Positions 58,731 through 64,000 of a stretch of 64,000 nucleotides of DNA are shown in pieces. The translations under genes and the position numbers were made by a program. The stretch comes from Artemia franciscana. Its lineage: Eukaryota > Arthropoda > Branchiopoda > Anostraca > Artemiidae. The notes under the pieces are model-generated. The model saw only the letters and a list, made by a program, of their open reading frames with translations, made no database searches and was not told the DNA's origin. Numbering within the stretch: position 1 is the first letter of the stretch; each line of letters starts with the position of its first letter. The stretch lies in NCBI RefSeq assembly GCF_032884065.1, contig NC_088867.1, forward strand, positions 26,676,662 to 26,740,661, given 5' to 3'.

Positions 58731-58859
58731 AGTATATAAAACAAGCCAGTGATTTTTTTTTTAATATTATATCAAGGTTGCTTCTATATTTTAGAGTATT
58801 CGTTTTCAGACCAACAAGCAAAAATCCATGATTATTTGTAACACGATTAATTAAAATAG

Positions 58860-59400
58860 TTGAGAAATTTATCTTTTTTTAAGGTCAGATGCATGATTTT
58901 GTCTCATTCTATCGATTTCGATTGGATTAGACGTTTGAAAACTGCAAAATAATTATAGTCTTATTGTATTATTTTAGGGGTATCAAAATAGCTTTGAGAA
59001 ATATATACTGTTGATGCATTTTGTTTTCTACCTCTCATGATTAAATCTTCAATGTTTTTCTGATTATTTTCTGTTACAAAATCGTCAGAGATAACTAAAA
59101 TTTATATGATTAGGGTCTCAACTTCTATGGTATCGTTTTTATCATGACTTACAAACAATATATTCTGTCCAATTTTTTCTTCTAAACAGTTTATGGGTTG
59201 AATTAGGTCTTAATATTTGTCTTCTTTGAGATCTTTAGCATATAAATAATCTTTATTGACATATATAATAATATATTAAATTTAAAAGTAAATAGGTTCT
59301 ACCACTACCCGAATTTCCACAAATCAATAATCTAAAAGACAATTGAGATGCTAGTAGATTTTTATTATGGGACTGACTATTCGATGGTTTAAAGTCATAT
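58860..59400 (-). pseudogene. Polinton-like FtsK/HerA-type packaging ATPase, decayed
   Basis: Minus strand, several frames. The Walker A motif LLICGNSGSGRTYLL is at about 59285-59330. A block at 58970-59100 reads LVISDDFVTENNQKNIEDLI and then IMRGRKQNASTVYISQSYF. This is the Walker B plus sensor region typical of Polinton and related virus-like packaging ATPases (a DDF or DEF acidic pair, then a GR+N..xxYxSQS motif). In active elements the enzyme pumps DNA into capsids. Multiple stops and frameshifts separate the blocks. This is the strongest evidence for a Polinton/adintovirus-like origin of 57.3-59.4 kb. Confidence 0.72.
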
Positions 59401-59470
59401 ACTTTAATAGATGCTACTATTTGATTTATTTACATTGTATAAAATTTTAATAGATAAAGTGCTCAACTAT
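59401..59470. other. Edge of the minus-strand Polinton block
   Basis: Sequence just upstream of the ATPase remnant; nothing further recognised. Confidence 0.3.
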
Positions 59471-59473
59471 GTG

Positions 59474-59690
59474 CTAACTTAACTACCTAGCTAACCTAAC
59501 TACCTAACTAACTTCACTACCTAACTAACCTAACTACTTAACTAAGTTAACTACCTAACTAACTTAACTAACTAGCTAAATAACTCAACTTCATTACTAA
59601 ATTAACTACCTATCTAACCTGAGTAACTACCTAACTACTTAACTAATGTAACTACCTAACTAATTTAACTATCTGACTAACTATCTTTAC
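59474..59690. repeat. Degenerate AACTACCTAACT tandem repeat
   Basis: Irregular array of AACTACCTAACTAACTT-like units, period near 16 with variants. It contains CCTAAC but not a regular CCTAA telomere repeat. Confidence 0.85.
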
Positions 59691-60190
59691 TATTGGATTA
59701 AATCCGCAGGGTACCATCTTGACTTTATTTTTCAAAACCTTTCTTTTAGTGTCAAGGGCTTTTTATTTGTTTTTCTGAGAACCTTCTATGCTTATTTGCT
59801 CTTAAAGTCTACTGAGTTTCTGATAAGCTTTCCATTTTTCCGAAGAATACATCTTTATGATTCTGTAATGTTATTTTATATTTGACAATGTTCGTTTTAA
59901 TACCTTTTAATATTTTTCTTTGCTTTGGTTTAATCGTCACCCTCTTTTAAATAAGCATGTACTTTTGATTTTAAACCTAAAAACCCTAATATTATTGTTC
60001 CAGATAATTCATCCTTCGTCATACAGAGAACATTTTTATTGACTGCAGGGAAGTTTTAAGCATTGTATTTTTTATAATATGAAGTATTGAATTTTTCTTG
60101 GAGGTCAGCCTTAATGCCTTGACAAAATCTAAATAATCTTGATCATAGTGAGTACATGCTAACTATATTACTTTTTTTTGTTTTATTATG
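59691..60190. other. AT-rich sequence, no feature recognised
   Basis: Could be further decayed Polinton sequence, but no motif supports it. Confidence 0.35.
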
Positions 60191-60192
60191 TA

Positions 60193-61262
<1,070 letters not shown>

Positions 61263-61438
61263 GGTACAGCAGCTTTAAAAGTGCTTACAAGGTCGCTTTA
61301 TTGTGAAAATGAGCCAATTGTTTGTGTTCAACATATTTGCGGCTGCATATCTTGTATAGTCATCAGAAAATTCTAATATATCAGAGAATTCTAATAGAAA
61401 ATCTATTTAGAATCTATTTAGATTTTTGAATTCTAATA
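61263..61438. other. Boundary between Helitron H-c and Polinton block
   Basis: Short AT-rich segment with a small duplication of AATCTATTTAGA and AATTCTAATA; no gene. Confidence 0.4.
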
Positions 61439-61439
61439 T

Positions 61440-61790
61440 TAATCAAATGACAGATGACAGACATTAGTAAAAAATTTCAAAATTAGTTAAAAAAATTAGT
61501 AAAAAAAAAGATGACAGAGGACTATTAGTAAAAAATACCTGAAAAGTAACAAAAGAAGATATTAATGCAGAAAATAGAAGAATTAGAAATGCTGCAAACC
61601 CAAAACATGGTGTAGATGTAGTTAATCTTTCAACGTTATTCGTACAATAGAAGGATTTTATTCAGTTATCTGAACGTTTAGACAATTTCGAAAATCTTAT
61701 AATAAACATACTTGAAAAAGATTCCGATGAAGCATTTCAAAAGAGAATAAAAAAAATCGTTAAAGTAAAATAAATAATATTTTTTTTATT
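61440..61790 (+). pseudogene. Polinton-like structural protein fragment, plus-strand copy
   Basis: Homologous to the minus-strand remnant at 57870-58437. It reads with stops through AENRRIRNAANPKHGVDVVN, then LSTLFVQ and NLIINILEKDSDEAFQKRIK. It ends in a stop at about 61771, followed by a short gap and the next gene, which suggests a compact virus-like gene order. Confidence 0.6.
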
Positions 61791-61812
61791 CAATAATATA
61801 ACTCACTAATAA

Positions 61813-62150
61813 ATGGCAAGCTTTACTGAGCATACAATTTATCTATCCATTTACCAAAAAGAAAAATTAAAGAATGCTTTAAGGCTAAACAAAAATGTCA
61901 AATTTGCATAAATCATAGCCAAAAATGATAGAGAATTTGTTCGGTTTCTTTTAAGCCACAGGCAAGTGAATAAAATGGAAAAACTAAGAAAGAAAATAAA
62001 GGATGTGATATTGATATTTCATACAAACAGCTGGTTTAAAATGGAGTATTTTTACTGCTCATAATACTTTTAGCTGTTACACTTGGAAAAGCTGCTTTAA
62101 CAAGTGGTGCTGCAACCTTAACTTGTTGATAAAATTACTAGTAGCTCTTT
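61813..62150 (+). pseudogene. Polinton-like minor structural protein, decayed
   Basis: Starts at ATG 61813 (MASFTEHTIYLSIYQKEKLK). Passages such as LNKNVKF, FLLSHRQVNKMEKLRKKIKD and, later, a hydrophobic segment ending GKAALTSGAATLT follow in changing frames. The order 'ENQKEKL..AL / LTxRQVNKMEKA / hydrophobic Gly-Ala segment' is what is seen in the pVI-like minor protein of Polintons and adintoviruses. Frameshifts near 61905 and in the hydrophobic part. Confidence 0.6.
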
Positions 62151-62402
62151 TGGCGAGAACTACCAAGGAAAAACGGTGAAACCTTCAGACTTCTCGGGAC
62201 ACAGAAAATCGTTGGAATGGGCAACGATGAAGTTCCTAAGAAACATGGAAGACCTACAAAAATTGTTGAAAACGTTGGAGTTCCTAAGAAACACGAAAGA
62301 CCTACAACACTTGTTGATCCTGTAGTTTCATCTTCTTGCCCAAAAAAACCAGAATCGCGTGAAAAAACGAAAAAGTCAAATGATACCCTTAATAAATATT
62401 GA
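62150..62402 (+). pseudogene. Continuation of the minor structural protein region
   Basis: Two direct 57-bp units (GTTCCTAAGAAACATGGAAG and GTTCCTAAGAAACACGAAAG, at 62230 and 62279) followed by a basic, Lys/Ser-rich tail that stays open from 62217 to 62400. Just upstream is FGENYQGKTVKPSDFSGHRK-like sequence in another frame. Confidence 0.4.
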
Positions 62403-62419
62403 TATAACTGCTGAATTAC

Positions 62420-62740
62420 ATCACATTCTTTACTTTAGAGGTGTATTTTTTCGAGATACGTTACCAAACAAAATTAATAAAAATAATTTGGTGTGATACA
62501 ATTATGATTTATGTTGGTCACCTGGAGCTAATTGAACTTGTTGTTTTAATTATCTTAAATATCTAACTTTAGAATTCTTCGATTCGTTGGGTATTCCACC
62601 AAGAAATGAAATAGCACACTTTTTAAAGACTTCAAACAAACTGATTGATTATCATTTTATTCCAATACAAATTTTAAGTGATGTCAATTGTGGTCATTTA
62701 TGTGCAGTGCATATTAAAAAAGATTCAAGGGAGTGAATCC
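62420..62740 (+). pseudogene. Polinton-like adenain-type cysteine protease, decayed
   Basis: The last 55 codons are open (62572-62736): EFFDSLGIPPRNEIAHFL, then IPIQILSDVNCGHLCAVHI. The FDS(F/L)G block and the NCGHLC block with the presumed nucleophile Cys are the recognisable part of adenovirus/Polinton maturation proteases. The upstream portion that should hold the catalytic His is broken by stops (for example at 62531). In intact elements the enzyme cleaves capsid precursors. Supports a Polinton/adintovirus-like origin. Confidence 0.62.
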
Positions 62741-62825
62741 CCAGAATTATAACTAAATTTTATTCCTTAACATAAATGAAAGAAAAATTAGAGTAAGGAT
62801 TATTTGTTTATCATAGAAGTTGTAA

Positions 62826-62985
62826 ATATTACGGATATTTTAGTAACACTTTCTTAGTATCTAAATTTATATATTTAGTGCTTCAGGTTTATCTGCGTTC
62901 GCTTTGTTACTCCTTGCTTCTTTAAGTCTTGAGACAGTTGTGATTTAAATACTTGAAAAATTTCTGTGACAACCAAAGAGCGGAA
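62826..62985. repeat. Dispersed repeat shared with the left window edge
   Basis: Colinear with 1-150 at moderate identity. It directly follows the protease remnant and so may be part of the same element family. Confidence 0.5.
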
Positions 62986-64000
62986 TTCACTCTGTTGCAT
63001 ACTGTTAGTGCAGTGATTTTAGAGTCATAGCATTATACAGACATAGGAATGTAAAATACTTAATGATAAGTTGGATAAAGTTCATCTACCAATCTAGTAT
63101 AGACTTAAGTTTATATTGATTTTATGTCAGTTAGTTTAATGTGGCTACTTATCCAATTTGAAACCACCATGAACCTAGTTTCAGATTGCTGATCTCCAAT
63201 GACAGATACTTAACATAAATATGTAAAGCAATCTTTGACTGATCATCTAACAATAATCTACCAGTTAGAGAAAAGTTTTTACCTACTTTATGCAAACCAG
63301 CGTGAAGGATATACTTAGTGAACCTGAAACGTCAACCAGTGGCTTAGTTGGGGGAAGGGGAAGCAAGAAGGCCAGTTGCAGCCCCTAACCCATAATAATT
63401 TGGAAAAAAACTACATTTTATTCAGTAACTTTAAAACTGTTGCTTGTTTTAAGTGTCAAATTTGCTCTTTGCTTTGACCAGATAGTCTGTTTTTAATTAA
63501 TGCATGCTCGTTTTTGACATAAAGAAAACGAGCAAAATGGGGTCCATTACAAATGTTCTATGCTTACCTTTTGCCACATTTGCTCAGGTCAATTTTTCCC
63601 CTGATATTTAAGGAGGTTTTATTTCCTAAAATCTAACAGTTCAGGATTAGATTCTGTTGTTTCAAACTTTTGGAAGTGAAAATGAATAATCTTCTGCATC
63701 TGCAAATAGGGTAGAATTTCAATCATTCAAGAACAAGAGGGTAAATATACAGTAAATATAATTTCTTGATTGAAAAAAGGAATCATTGAAAAAAGATTTA
63801 GTGATTTTTATAATGCTATTTGTGCTATAACTAGATAGATGAAATCAGTTTTAGTTTGGTCACAAAATTTAGTAGTCGAGGATTCACTCTAGAAATTATT
63901 TGAATTTTTTAATTTTTATTTGCAGCAATTAATTGAAATTAGTACTATCCTATAGATGTGTATTGCAACAGCCCTATCCCGATGTAACATTGGAGTTTTT
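62986..64000. other. Intergenic sequence, no feature seen
   Basis: No recognised gene, RNA or repeat to the right edge. Confidence 0.45.

Noticed and set aside
59474-59690. Interstitial telomere
   Set aside because: No run of regular CCTAA units; the period is different and irregular.

Overview
This is a eukaryotic, intron-rich and repeat-saturated window, most likely from an arthropod and plausibly a crustacean. That guess rests on long introns, AT-rich DNA, huge AT/AC microsatellites and Helitron, hAT, Polinton and non-LTR remnants. No species-diagnostic gene is present, so the taxon is an inference. There are no operons, ribosome binding sites, rRNA genes or CRISPR arrays.

The only host gene I recognise with confidence runs on the minus strand from 39928 off the left edge. 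It encodes a glutamate carboxypeptidase II / NAALADase-like M28 peptidase. Four coding exons are visible: 39620-39928, 24071-24331, 13127-13396 and 2792-2993. They join with consistent phase (0,0,0, then 1) and good GT/AG sites to give about 347 codons. These cover a signal peptide, the start of the peptidase fold, the protease-associated domain and the lead-in to the zinc site, which lies off the left edge. Its introns of 15.3, 10.7 and 10.1 kb hold most of the repeats below. A second, unrecognised plus-strand gene candidate lies at about 45.1-46.2 kb, with strong splice sites and a 14-residue repeat protein.

Layout. 3.7-9.7 kb: two minus-strand Helitron copies with a 1.27 kb pure (AC)n tract and a duplicated 440-bp host segment. 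10.8-18.8 kb: dispersed repeats, a retroelement reverse-transcriptase tail, more Helitron ends, half of a foldback element and a LINE tail. 20.0-22.6 kb: a frameshifted hAT transposase. 25.4-27.1 kb: repeats and a tRNA-Lys-like sequence. 27.25-30.63 kb: a 3.4 kb palindrome. 30.6-38.9 kb: a satellite array of about 270-bp monomers with higher-order repeats. 41.6-43.5 kb: two more copies of the retroelement tail. 50.16-57.26 kb: a plus-strand Helitron encoding Rep and helicase, broken by stops and by a 2.7 kb hAT element with a perfect 8-bp target duplication. 57.3-62.98 kb: decayed Polinton/Maverick (adintovirus-like) gene blocks in opposite orientations, with an internally deleted Helitron between them.

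The transposons do not form a pathway with the host gene. The value of the window is as a layered record of insertions: hAT into Helitron, Helitrons into (AT)n, Helitron DNA joined to Polinton DNA through an 83-bp minisatellite. The most complete mobile coding region is the hAT at 53.6-56.4 kb, broken only by two homopolymer frameshifts.
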